64,000 bases of DNA. It comes from Paludibacter sp. Its GTDB lineage: Bacteria > Bacteroidota > Bacteroidia > Bacteroidales > Paludibacteraceae. Within the stretch, counting starts at the first letter, position 1. Each line of letters begins with the position of its first letter. Both the position numbers and the translations under genes were made by a program. The notes beneath the pieces were generated by a model. That model made no database searches. It saw only the letters and a program-made list of their open reading frames with translations, and was not told the origin of the DNA. Shown here in pieces: positions 54,540 to 63,631 of this stretch. The stretch covers positions 1 to 64,000 of the forward strand of contig JAQTTH010000001.1 in assembly GCA_028710895.1 (NCBI GenBank). Reading direction: 5' to 3'.

Positions 54540-57266
54540 TTATTTGTTCACTACTTTCATTACTTCTGAAGCAGATTTCACAACATAAATACCCTGAGGA
54601 AGTGACAGGCTCTTTGTGGACTGAACATTAAATTCAGCTACACGAACTCCGGCAACATCATAAACTACTACAAATGTAGGTTTACTTGCGTTGATTGTCA
54701 ACATACCTGCATTAGAAGTTACCTTTAGATTTCCAACTGCGGGAGCAACAAAAGTTCCGGTAGCAGGATTCGCAGGAGCAAAAGCACCGGTGTTGTTTAC
54801 AGCCACGTATTGAATTTCTACATCCGTGTCTTCCGTACCTTGCGATTTACCAAAGAACAGGTAAGAATCTCCGTTTGCCTGATAAGGAACATAAGTAGCT
54901 TCTTCATAAAGGGCAACATCATCCAAATAGAAGTTAAACCAGCCACCAAAAGTAGTGTACAAACGCAATGTGTGAGTTGCAGCTGTTGTGCTGAATGTAA
55001 CAACCTGACGGGTCCAGTTGATATTGCGTGTACTAAGCTCATCATTCCACAATTGTATATCACCATTGGCAACAATTAATCTTCCTCTATCAGGATAGTT
55101 TGCCGCTTTAACCCAGAATACGAAGGTATATGTTTTGTTTGGTTGAAGTTCCTTTTGGAAATTCAGGTTTATACGATAAGTACTTGGAAGTGAATCTTTA
55201 GTAATACCTTCAAATGTTTTAGCTCCGCCCTGGTCATCAAGGAATGAGAAACGCATACTTTTGGTACCACTGTGTGCAAATTGCAATCCGGTATCAGTAA
55301 GTTTTTGTTGGTTCTGAAGTTTTACGAAAGATCCCCATGTATCGTTCCATTTAACCGGGTAGTTAGCGTCAGCATTTGTATTTGTAGATGCCAAAGCCCA
55401 ATCGTATGCTGTTCCATCGTTGCTATGAGCGACATCTTCGAAATCACTATTTGCAATCAGGTTGGTTTTGCCGGCAGTGATGTCAGGATCGGTTGCTTCT
55501 GTTACTTCATATAATACTAAATCATCCAGGTAAAGGTTCCACCAGTTACCATGTGAAGCAGCATTTGTGTACAAGTGTAGGGTTGTATTGGCTGCATCAG
55601 CACCAGTTGTGAAAACCAAATCGCTGTTTGTCCAAACGTTGTTTTTAGCTCTCAGTTCATGACCCCAAATAGCAGTAGCGTCATCGCCTTCACCAATTTT
55701 CACTTTAAGCCAGCCTGCATCATCCCATTTTGGGCTTTTGTGCCAGAAGTTGAAACGATATTTTGTGTTTGTTTTCAGTTGTACCTTGAAATCAAAACTA
55801 TTGGCATTGTTGCCCAACGTAGAGAATCGAAGTGCAGAGGTTCCGCTGTGCGCCCATACTGTAGCACCACCGTCGCCGGTTGTAAGACCATCATTTGTTT
55901 GGTCATTACGTTGAATACGAACAAGACCATTCCATAATGGGTCCAATCGATTTGGATTGTTATCACTACCACTTGCAAGGTCACTAAGTGCCCAGGTAAC
56001 TGTACTATCTCTCAGACCATCCTTACTCTTTATGGTTACAGGATTACCGGCATTATCGATGTTCCAGTTTTCAAAATCACCATTTTTAATTAAGTTGGTA
56101 TAATTAGCAGGAAGAGGAAGCGCATTGGGAGTAAATACGGCAGGTGCAGTAGTAACTCCTACGGCTAATGTAGGTTGTTCGCGGAAAACAAAGTCATCGA
56201 AAGAGCTAATGGCAGTTGTTTTATTGCCGTCACGAATCCATGATGGAAATTCAAAACGTATAGATTTTACATCAGCCGGAGTTGTAATAGTTTGGTTATG
56301 TATTTGCCAAAAGTTGTCGTTAACACCGGTAAAAATTGCATTTGTACCACGTACATCGGTTCCACCCTGAGTTCCTACCTGAGTATTGTAGAAGGCACCC
56401 ATATCACGCCAAGCCCATGGCTCAATAGCCGAACGGCGACGGGTAATAGAAATATCGTATTTGGTATTCGGTTTTACGGCAATTTCGCGGGTTCTTGCTT
56501 TCTCTTGAGTTGCAGCATTATAATTAGTACCTGTATTTTCCGTTTTTCCATTGCTATTCATTATCAAACCATAGTTACCGGTTCTTTTATCGGTTGCTAC
56601 AGTTGATCTGTAAAGCAAGCCTTTGCTTAAGAAATCAGGAAAGGCTGAACCATCAGTTAGATTTGCGCCATCTTCAAAACCACCATTTACGATAATATTA
56701 TCGAAATAGAAAGCCGAAATTGGGAAAGTACCCATTAGTACCTTGTCGCGATAAACGGTTACTAATCCGCTTGGAGCTACCGCTAAACGGAAAGTGTGAA
56801 ATCCGGTAGAGTTGTCGATTGACGAGGCTACAGTGGTGGTTGCACCCAACGGATTAGTTTGGTTAGTCAGGTAAGAATTGTAAATACCGAAGCGGAAACC
56901 TTTTCCCTGATTATCATACCCTTGAAGATTAAATGCTCCGTTTTTAGCAGCATTATTCACTTTGGCTTTGATTTCGATTGTGTAACCGGTGCTTAGGTTC
57001 AAACCTAAACCTGTTTTGTACCATCCGAGTTTCGAATCTTTGTTGTTTGAATTAAGGGCTTTGAGCTTCAAAGCTCCTCCCAGAAGCTCTTGAGTAATGA
57101 CAGCTGCTGAGTCACTGATTGTTTTGTCTAATTTTAGCTCAGTCCACGAAGCTGCAGCGGGCAGCGCTGTCTTTGCATTGTAAATTGTGTCGAGCACTTG
57201 CGCATTTACAGTGAGCCCCGTAAGCAGGGAACACGCCAGAAAAAATGTAGTTCTTTTCATTTGCAA
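54540..57266 (-). CDS. T9SS-exported multi-module carbohydrate-binding protein
   Basis: The protein has 908 residues. A signal peptide of 22 residues is followed by a LamG-like jelly roll to about 180, then three CenC/CBM4_9-like modules opening with the pattern N-G-G/N-G-D/N-S-D F-E at about 194, 396 and 610. Each later module ends with L-Y-L-D-D-L-V-L-Y-E or F-Y-L-D-D-V-A-L-Y-E. The last 75 residues (N-L-K-V-T-S-N-A-G, then V-Y-D-V-A-G-V-R-V-A-E-F, then L-P-Q-G-I-Y-V-V-K) are a type A T9SS sorting domain. No catalytic domain is visible. It is a surface or secreted glycan-binding protein. Confidence 0.9.
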   Translation of the reverse strand: MQMKRTTFFLACSLLTGLTVNAQVLDTIYNAKTALPAAASWTELKLDKTISDSAAVITQELLGGALKLKALNSNNKDSKLGWYKTGLGLNLSTGYTIEIKAKVNNAAKNGAFNLQGYDNQGKGFRFGIYNSYLTNQTNPLGATTTVASSIDNSTGFHTFRLAVAPSGLVTVYRDKVLMGTFPISAFYFDNIIVNGGFEDGANLTDGSAFPDFLSKGLLYRSTVATDKRTGNYGLIMNSNGKTENTGTNYNAATQEKARTREIAVKPNTKYDISITRRRSAIEPWAWRDMGAFYNTQVGTQGGTDVRGTNAIFTGVNDNFWQIHNQTITTPADVKSIRFEFPSWIRDGNKTTAISSFDDFVFREQPTLAVGVTTAPAVFTPNALPLPANYTNLIKNGDFENWNIDNAGNPVTIKSKDGLRDSTVTWALSDLASGSDNNPNRLDPLWNGLVRIQRNDQTNDGLTTGDGGATVWAHSGTSALRFSTLGNNANSFDFKVQLKTNTKYRFNFWHKSPKWDDAGWLKVKIGEGDDATAIWGHELRAKNNVWTNSDLVFTTGADAANTTLHLYTNAASHGNWWNLYLDDLVLYEVTEATDPDITAGKTNLIANSDFEDVAHSNDGTAYDWALASTNTNADANYPVKWNDTWGSFVKLQNQQKLTDTGLQFAHSGTKSMRFSFLDDQGGAKTFEGITKDSLPSTYRINLNFQKELQPNKTYTFVFWVKAANYPDRGRLIVANGDIQLWNDELSTRNINWTRQVVTFSTTAATHTLRLYTTFGGWFNFYLDDVALYEEATYVPYQANGDSYLFFGKSQGTEDTDVEIQYVAVNNTGAFAPANPATGTFVAPAVGNLKVTSNAGMLTINASKPTFVVVYDVAGVRVAEFNVQSTKSLSLPQGIYVVKSASEVMKVVNK

Positions 57267-57757
57267 TTAAATTTAAAGTTGATAATATATTATTTGTAAA
57301 AACAATATGCAAATCAACTTAAAAAATGGAGAACCTTTGAGAACATTCTGACCAAAAACAAACAAATATTAGCCAAAAATACATTTACTCTAAAGCACAT
57401 ATACAACCAGAAACAACATTAAATACATATACAAGACTATTAATTAGTCATTTAATGTCAAACAAACGAGCATGAAGGCCCGTTAACCTTGAAATAATAA
57501 TAAACAACAAGTACAGAGGTGATTTTAATACACATTCAACTAAAATGAAAAAATAACCCCCTTGTGCGTGAAGTTCACATGAAACATCAGGCTTATTGTA
57601 ATAATAAACGTAGTTGACATCATCACCTGACTTTCTTTTGCAGCAGGCTTATCCTCAATCTCAGTTGTGACCTGAGAAAATCATAGCCTTAATAGAACCA
57701 AACAATTCACAACCACTCCAAACAAAACAGATTGGAATTTAGCCTTAGTCCTATTAC

Positions 57758-57792
57758 AAAAAGCCCCTCGTATAGGCATACGAGGGGCTTTA
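57758..57792. terminator. Terminator after the LamG protein gene
   Basis: AAAGCCCCTCGTAT and ATACGAGGGGCTTT form a perfect 14-bp stem with an AGGC loop. It lies in the 563-bp gap 57267-57829. The rest of that gap holds no gene; it is the leader of the 908-residue protein and AT-rich. Confidence 0.88.
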
Positions 57793-57829
57793 ATAGATTT
57801 ATATTATCTTCAAATAATAGAATCAGATT

Positions 57830-59497
57830 TTATTTGATAATTTTCGTATAAACAGTTTCCCCGCCAACGGCAAGACGCACCAGGTAGATGCCAGCTGGAT
57901 AATCGGCTTTAATAGTTTTTGTATTTAATCCTGCATTGCTCGTAAACATTTCGCTTGAAAGCAACGAACCCTGTACACTATAAATCTCAATTTTTGACGA
58001 AGCGGCATTAGCTGATTCAAATTGAGCAACAATCTGATTATTGCTTACATAAACATGGTGATTCATCTTCTTTGCCATATCTACAGCAGTTACTCCATCT
58101 GTAACTGGCTCTGGACCTAAGTTGAACAGATATTTTACATTATTAGCTGTAAGCGCTTTATTGTACATACTTATTTCATGAATCTGACCCTTCCAGGTTG
58201 GATCGTTCCATCCACCCTTACAGAAGTAGGCATAATTACTGCCCGGACCAGCTGGAAGAAAAACATTAGCAAGCGTATTAGCACCAATAGAAGTAGTACC
58301 CAGTAGATTACCATCAATATAAGCAGTTACAGAGGTTCCATCAATAACACAAACTGAATGATGCAGTCTGCCATCGGTAAACTTGGTTGTATTTATTCCT
58401 TGTTGACCATCCTCGCCATTTCCGGTTGCAATCATAAACCGACCACATTGAGCAGGATTACCATCGCGTGATGGAGTAAAGCCGGTGAAGTGGTTACCGT
58501 TGCCATCAGACTTTCCGAAATAATACAAGAAGTGATAACCGTTATTTCCTCCGGCCACAGGTGTAAACCATGATTCAACAGTAAGTTCAGTGTAAGTATT
58601 AACAGCCAAATCACTCGGTGTGAAATTCACGTAGCCACCTGTAGTTGTATTAAGAGCCTTATTTGCAATAGTAGCTCCATCGGTCAACGTTCCGTTAGCA
58701 GTACCTACTAAGTCATTCGCATTTTCATCAAAGGACCATTTATGTGTCAGGTTAGCCGTACCCGGATTGGTTGCCGGAACATCAATTTTATGGAGATTAT
58801 ATAAATACTTAACATTATCAGCTGTGAGTGCTTTGTTGTAAACACTTATTTCATTAATAGTACCTCTCCAGGTTGGATCGCCGCCCCAGCCACCTTTTGC
58901 AAAGTAAGCTATCGCGCTTCCGGCACCATTATTAATGTTAGCAAGAGAAGCACTACCAATAGATGTTGTGTTTACCAACACGCCATCCATATAATATGAA
59001 AGAGTTGTTGCATCAATAACGCAAACCAAATGGTGCAGTAAACCATCATCAAACTCAGCATTGTTAACACCCTGTTCGCCACTTCCTGTATCAATCATTG
59101 CTCTACTAACATTGTTTCCACGAGCAGGCGTAACACCTGTAAAGTGATTTCCATTACCATCAGAGTATCCAAAATAGTAAAGAAAATGATAGCTTGTATT
59201 CACACCTGCCGAAGGAGTGAACCATGCTTCAACGGTAAGCTCGGTATAAGACTTTACGTTCAGTGCAGTAGGATCAATACTCACATACCCACCGGCAGTA
59301 GTATTAAGAGCACCTCCAGAGACGGTTGCGCCATCCATCAAAGTTCCGTTAAGAGTTCCAACTCCATCATTAGCCGTTCCATCTTCGAATGTCCACTTGT
59401 GAGTCAGGTTGGCTGTTCCGGGATCAGTTTGAGCCATCGTTTGTACACTTATGCCCAACATCATTGAAAGGCATACAATCATGTAAGATTTTTTCAT
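57830..59497 (-). CDS. T9SS-exported protein with two LamG domains
   Basis: The protein has 555 residues. After a signal peptide (ends M-A-Q-T) two copies of a LamG/concanavalin-like domain follow, about residues 27-240 and 245-465. Each starts P-G-T-A-N-L-T-H-K-W and ends with Y-N-K-A-L-T-A-D/N-N-V-K-Y-L. The two share long identical blocks, so the duplication is recent. The last 80 residues (K-I-E-I-Y-S-V-Q-G-S-L-L, then A-G-I-Y-L-V-R-L) are a T9SS type A sorting domain. It is probably a surface glycan- or protein-binding protein. Confidence 0.9.
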   Translation of the reverse strand: MKKSYMIVCLSMMLGISVQTMAQTDPGTANLTHKWTFEDGTANDGVGTLNGTLMDGATVSGGALNTTAGGYVSIDPTALNVKSYTELTVEAWFTPSAGVNTSYHFLYYFGYSDGNGNHFTGVTPARGNNVSRAMIDTGSGEQGVNNAEFDDGLLHHLVCVIDATTLSYYMDGVLVNTTSIGSASLANINNGAGSAIAYFAKGGWGGDPTWRGTINEISVYNKALTADNVKYLYNLHKIDVPATNPGTANLTHKWSFDENANDLVGTANGTLTDGATIANKALNTTTGGYVNFTPSDLAVNTYTELTVESWFTPVAGGNNGYHFLYYFGKSDGNGNHFTGFTPSRDGNPAQCGRFMIATGNGEDGQQGINTTKFTDGRLHHSVCVIDGTSVTAYIDGNLLGTTSIGANTLANVFLPAGPGSNYAYFCKGGWNDPTWKGQIHEISMYNKALTANNVKYLFNLGPEPVTDGVTAVDMAKKMNHHVYVSNNQIVAQFESANAASSKIEIYSVQGSLLSSEMFTSNAGLNTKTIKADYPAGIYLVRLAVGGETVYTKIIK

Positions 59498-59586
59498 GTA
59501 ATTATAAATTAAATGGTGAATATTATATATCGATTAATAATAGATTCTGAATTTCAAAAAAACATTCTCCATTAAAATCGAAGTAA

Positions 59587-59594
59587 CAAAGGTA
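59587..59594 (-). promoter_or_regulatory. -7 box of the LamG protein gene
   Basis: TACCTTTG on the minus strand, 90 bp before the ATG at 59497. The -33 half is not evident. Confidence 0.4.
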
Positions 59595-59738
59595 GAATTT
59601 AGCTAAAGACATCTTAGACAGAAACTGACCGAAAAAGGAAAGAAATCGGTAAAATCAGAATTCTATAGTTAAACAAAACCTACTGAATACTTCTTTATCA
59701 CGATATTTTTTTTAGGTTTCAAATTTTGTAACGAAAAA

Positions 59739-59770
59739 TTGGGTTTATTTAAAATTCCTAATTAACTTTA
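59739..59770 (+). promoter_or_regulatory. Promoter of the HU-like / DUF4469 gene
   Basis: TTG (59739-59741), 21 nt, then TAACTTTA (59763-59770), close to the -33/-7 pattern. It lies 26 bp before the ATG at 59797. Confidence 0.45.
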
Positions 59771-59796
59771 CAGCATGAATCTCCAAACTAAATAGT

Positions 59797-60532
59797 ATGA
59801 TATCAATTCATCGCAAAATCAAAGCAGTACTTCAGCCCAATCGGCTAAAAAACAATGAAGGAAAGTTCAAAGCACAAACAATAGCCTATCAAACACTGGG
59901 AATTAAAGATGTTTGCCAGTCGCTTTGCAACAAACCGGGTACGGGAGCCAACCCGGATGCCATGGAATATCATGTAAGGCTATTTTTAGAAGAAATGAGC
60001 GAATTACTGGCCGACGGATATGCCATCAACACCGGCTATTTTGAGGCTGCAGCTTCCATCAGAGGTTCATTCAACTTCAAACACGATAAATTTGATACCG
60101 GACAGACACAATGTTAGCTATAAATTTTCTCAGGGAGCTGTTATGAGGAAAAAAGCCTCAACGACTGAAGCCGAAATAGTGTATGTGGCATCAAATAATT
60201 TCGGCATACAGCAGGTGGTCGACAACCATACAGGTTCCGAAAATAATTTACTCACACCTTCCAATGCACTGAAAATAAAGGGGATTAAAATAAAACTAGT
60301 CGGCACACATCCTGATGTAGGCGTCTATTTTATCAACGAAACTACCGGAGAACGTACCAAAGTACCTGCATACGACATTGTAACGAATCTGAACAGTCAG
60401 CTTATGGTTATAATCCCTGAGTTGCAGCCCGGCTGCTATCGTCTGGAGCACATTACACAGTATGCAGGCAGCGCCATTCTATTAGCCGAACCTCGAACAA
60501 GTACATTCGCTCCTACTTTACAGGTTGTATAA
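59797..60532 (+). pseudogene. HU-like DNA-binding / DUF4469 protein, frameshifted
   Basis: Two overlapping frames make one protein of about 244 residues. The first (59797-60117) is an HU-like half with L-L-A-D-G-Y-A-I-N-T-G-Y-F and ends F-D-T-G then Q-T-Q-C. The second frame continues R-H-N-V-S-Y-K-F-S-Q-G and holds a DUF4469-type Ig-like fold ending L-Q-P-G-C-Y-R-L-E-H. Dropping the C at about 60103 joins the halves as F-D-T-G-R-H-N-V, matching the family pattern F-D-x-x-R-H-x-V. Such proteins are frequent in Bacteroidetes and their role is unclear. The frame break is a recent mutation or a sequencing error. Confidence 0.82.
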
Positions 60533-60559
60533 CTCGTTGTCGACACTTTAATGAGCATA

Positions 60560-60628
60560 CATCAAAGTCATTGATAAGTGCTCAATAAACAGTTTGATAA
60601 GTACACATCAAAGTGACTAGATCGGTAA
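60560..60628. repeat. 23-bp degenerate tandem repeat
   Basis: Three units of about 23 bp run in tandem: they open CATCAAAGTCAT, CAATAAACAGTT and CATCAAAGTGAC, and the first two continue TTGATAAGT. It lies in the 329-bp gene-free gap 60533-60861, just after the frameshifted gene. The rest of the gap holds the terminator and no gene. Confidence 0.5.
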
Positions 60629-60805
60629 TGCTAGAGGGACAGCATAGCCAATGCTGAAGAGACGCATACGAGGGAAGTAGAATGCACAATTCCTGTTTAT
60701 TTCAAGGAACCGAAATGGGAATGCATTATTAAAGTAGGCTGTATTTCATTATCAGTCAATACAAAAGCAAAAGGCACTCAAGACAAAGATACAATTTCAT
60801 TTCGC

Positions 60806-60842
60806 AAAAAAGCCCCTCGTTCAATCGAACGAAGGGCTTTTT
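60806..60842. terminator. Terminator of gnd
   Basis: AAAAAGCCCCTCGTTC and GAACGAAGGGCTTTTT pair around the loop AATC, with A and T tracts on both sides. It serves the minus-strand gnd gene and probably the convergent HU-like gene. Confidence 0.9.
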
Positions 60843-60861
60843 CATGTTTATTTAGGGAATA

Positions 60862-62316
60862 TTAAACTACATAGGTTGTAGAAGCAGTATCACCACCACG
60901 ACCAGTCCAGTTAGTGTGGAAAAATTCGCCACGTGGTTTGTCAACACGTTCGTAAGTATGTGCCCCGAAGTAGTCACGTTGTGCCTGTAACAAGTTAGCA
61001 GGAAGACGTTCGCTGCGGAAACCGTCGAAGTAGCAAAGAGCCGAAGTCAATGCAGGTGCAGGAATACCGTTAGTAAGTGCAGCAGCACAAACACGACGCC
61101 ATCCGGCCTGAGCATTTTCAACGATTGTTTTGAAGTGTGGGTCTAATAACAAGTTTTCCAATCCGGGATTTACATCAAATGCTTTTTTGATATCTCCCAA
61201 GAACGTAGAACGGATAATACAACCACCACGCCACATCAAAGCTATACCACCCAAATTCAGGTTCCATTTGTATTCAGTTGCAGCTTCCATCATCAGGTTA
61301 TAACCTTGTGCATACGAAATAATTTTGGCTCCAAACAATGCGTCTTTCAAATCGTCAATCATTTGTTTTTTGTCGCCTGTGAAGTTTACAGCTGGTCCAG
61401 AGATCACTTTAGATGCTTTTACACGAATGTCTTTTTGAGCTGACAAACAACGTGCAAATACCGATTCGCCAATCAATGTCAATGGCACACCCAAATCCAA
61501 TGCTGAAACACCTGTCCATTTACCGGTACCTTTTTGTCCTGCTGTGTCGAGAATTTTTTCTACCAATGGAGAACCATCTTCGTCTTTCACGGCTAAAATA
61601 TCGCGTGTAATTTCAATCAGGTATGAATCCAAGTCACCTTTGTTCCATTCTTTGAATACTTCATGCATTTCGTCAGCGCTCAAGCCCAACAGCTCTTTCA
61701 TTACCTGATAAGCTTCGTTGATAATTTGCATATCACCATACTCAATACCGTTGTGAACCATTTTCACGAAGTGACCTGCGCCACCTTCGCCAACCCAGTC
61801 GCAACAAGGAACGCCACCTTCAACTTTTGCAGAAACAGCCTGGAAAATTTCTTTTACAGCAGGCCATGCAGCAGGAGAACCACCGGGCATCATAGATGGG
61901 CCTAGCAATGCACCTTCTTCGCCACCTGAAACACCTGTTCCAATAAACAAAAGTCCTTTACTTTCAACATATTTGGTACGACGAATCGTGTCAGGAAAGT
62001 GTGTGTTTCCACCATCGATAATGATATCACCGGCTTCCAAATGAGGAATCAGTTGCTCGATAAAATCATCAACAGCCTGACCAGCTTTTACCAACATCAT
62101 CACTTTACGTGGTTTCGCCAACGAATCGCACAATTCTTTGATAGAGTGCGCACCAATGAAGTTTTTACCGGCACCGCGTCCGGCAATAAATTTGTCAACT
62201 TTTTCAACCGAGCGATTGAAAACACCCACGGTAAAGCCTTTACTTTCCATGTTCAATACAAGGTTTTCGCCCATTACGGCCAACCCGATTAATCCAATGT
62301 CTGCTTTTTGTTTCAT
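60862..62316 (-). CDS. gnd: 6-phosphogluconate dehydrogenase, decarboxylating
   Basis: The protein has 484 residues from the ATG at 62316, the full usual size; a start at 62352 adds 12 unconserved residues. It oxidises 6-phosphogluconate to ribulose 5-phosphate and CO2 with NADP in the oxidative pentose phosphate pathway. Visible are the cofactor motif G-L-A-V-M-G-E-N-L near residue 12, G-G-N-T-H-F-P-D-T near 103, S-G-G-E-E-G-A-L-L-G-P-S-M-M-P-G-G near 130, K-M-V-H-N-G-I-E-Y with the catalytic Lys near 187, and K-G-T-G-K-W-T near 264. zwf is not in the window. Confidence 0.97.
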   Translation of the reverse strand: MKQKADIGLIGLAVMGENLVLNMESKGFTVGVFNRSVEKVDKFIAGRGAGKNFIGAHSIKELCDSLAKPRKVMMLVKAGQAVDDFIEQLIPHLEAGDIIIDGGNTHFPDTIRRTKYVESKGLLFIGTGVSGGEEGALLGPSMMPGGSPAAWPAVKEIFQAVSAKVEGGVPCCDWVGEGGAGHFVKMVHNGIEYGDMQIINEAYQVMKELLGLSADEMHEVFKEWNKGDLDSYLIEITRDILAVKDEDGSPLVEKILDTAGQKGTGKWTGVSALDLGVPLTLIGESVFARCLSAQKDIRVKASKVISGPAVNFTGDKKQMIDDLKDALFGAKIISYAQGYNLMMEAATEYKWNLNLGGIALMWRGGCIIRSTFLGDIKKAFDVNPGLENLLLDPHFKTIVENAQAGWRRVCAAALTNGIPAPALTSALCYFDGFRSERLPANLLQAQRDYFGAHTYERVDKPRGEFFHTNWTGRGGDTASTTYVV

Positions 62317-62324
62317 AATTCTTT

Positions 62325-62465
62325 TTTTGAACCACATAGGCACATAGAACACATTAGGTTCTGATATTTCTATGATTTCGTTTATTAATAATTTATTATT
62401 TTATCATTTTGAACCGCATAGTACACAAAAGTATTTTTCTATGATAACTATGTACCTATGTGGTT
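62325..62465. repeat. ACATAG word repeat between gnd and pdxB
   Basis: The tract starts AACCACATAGGCACATAGAAC and ends CTATGTACCTATGTGGTT, so the ends are inverted copies of each other, with ACCGCATAGTACAC in between. The words are the same as at 44230-44420. No gene is present in this 148-bp spacer. Confidence 0.6.
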
Positions 62466-63589
62466 TAAATTTTAAATTCTATTTGTTTTAATTTATCCAA
62501 TGTTTTTTCAGCAATATTTTTCACATTGATTGTAAATGCCGGAAATTCTCTACGAGTAGGATAATCGCCACGAAGTTGCTCAAAAAGAGCCACATTCGCT
62601 CTAAAATCACGATCGTCATTTCGAATATCATAGGTATGTAAAATTGCTTTCGACAAGATTTGCTGCTCAGTTAAGCCTGCTCCATCAATTCCAAAAACCG
62701 GATTCAAAGGTAGTTCAACGCCTGAAGGACTCCAATCGTTCAGTCCTAATCTGAAAAAATCACTTATTGCCTGCACACTCATTAGTGTACCTGTAGCTTT
62801 TCCATCTTTGGAGTAACCTGCAATATGCGGTGTCGCAATATCGGTCAGGGCTAAAAGTTCCAAATCAATATCCGGTTCGTTTTCCCAACAGTCACACACA
62901 AATCCTGAGAGTTGTCCGGATTTAAGTGCTGCCTTAACCGCATTGGTTTCAATCACTTCACCCCGACAGGAGTTAATCAGCACCGGTTTCTTTTTCAGAG
63001 CACTTAAGAACGACTTATTTCCTAAATGGAAAGTAGCATCTTCGCCCTTCATATTCAACGGAACATGCAGCGTAATGATATCTGCTTCTTCCATAACCTG
63101 CTGAATAGAAACAAATTGTCCGGAACCTTCGGCACGTTCACGGGGTGGGTCGTTTCGGAGCACTTTCATGCCGAAAATCTCACAAATGCGGGCTACCTTG
63201 CTACCTACATTGCCCACTCCCACTACAGCAATCGTTTTTTCGTTCAGATTCCAGTCGTTCTTTTCAGCCAATACTATAATGGTCGAAGCAATGTATTGCT
63301 CTACCGACTTGGAATTACAGCCCGGTGCGTTGGTCCATCGAATATCATTTGCTTCGCAATAATCAGTATCGATATGGTCGAAACCAATAGTTGCTGTGGC
63401 AATAAACTTCACCGAAGAACCGGCCAGCAATTTTTCATTGCAAATGGTACGTGTGCGGGTTACAATAGCGTCCGCATCTCTGGCTATTTCCGGAGTTGTT
63501 TTTGACCCGGGTAAGTAAACCACTTCAGCAACGCCTTCGAAAGCTCCGCGAATGTATGGAATTTTATCGTCAATAATTATCTTGATCAT
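62465..63589 (-). CDS. pdxB: Erythronate-4-phosphate dehydrogenase
   Basis: The protein has 374 residues and is an NAD-dependent D-2-hydroxyacid dehydrogenase of the pathway to pyridoxal 5'-phosphate. The Rossmann motif G-V-G-N-V-G-S-K-V near residue 125 is present, as are the substrate and catalytic segments S-C-R-G-E-V-I-E (Arg), N-E-P-D-I-D (Glu) and the T-P-H-I-A-G-Y-S-K-D-G-K (His) stretch. The C-terminal 85 residues are the PdxB dimerisation extension, which separates it from serA-type enzymes. It lies 42 bp after the partial four-helix gene and may share its transcript. Confidence 0.95.
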   Translation of the reverse strand: MIKIIIDDKIPYIRGAFEGVAEVVYLPGSKTTPEIARDADAIVTRTRTICNEKLLAGSSVKFIATATIGFDHIDTDYCEANDIRWTNAPGCNSKSVEQYIASTIIVLAEKNDWNLNEKTIAVVGVGNVGSKVARICEIFGMKVLRNDPPRERAEGSGQFVSIQQVMEEADIITLHVPLNMKGEDATFHLGNKSFLSALKKKPVLINSCRGEVIETNAVKAALKSGQLSGFVCDCWENEPDIDLELLALTDIATPHIAGYSKDGKATGTLMSVQAISDFFRLGLNDWSPSGVELPLNPVFGIDGAGLTEQQILSKAILHTYDIRNDDRDFRANVALFEQLRGDYPTRREFPAFTINVKNIAEKTLDKLKQIEFKI

Positions 63590-63631
63590 TTACTATTTTG
63601 TCATTTACCATTTACTATTTGTTAGCTCAAA

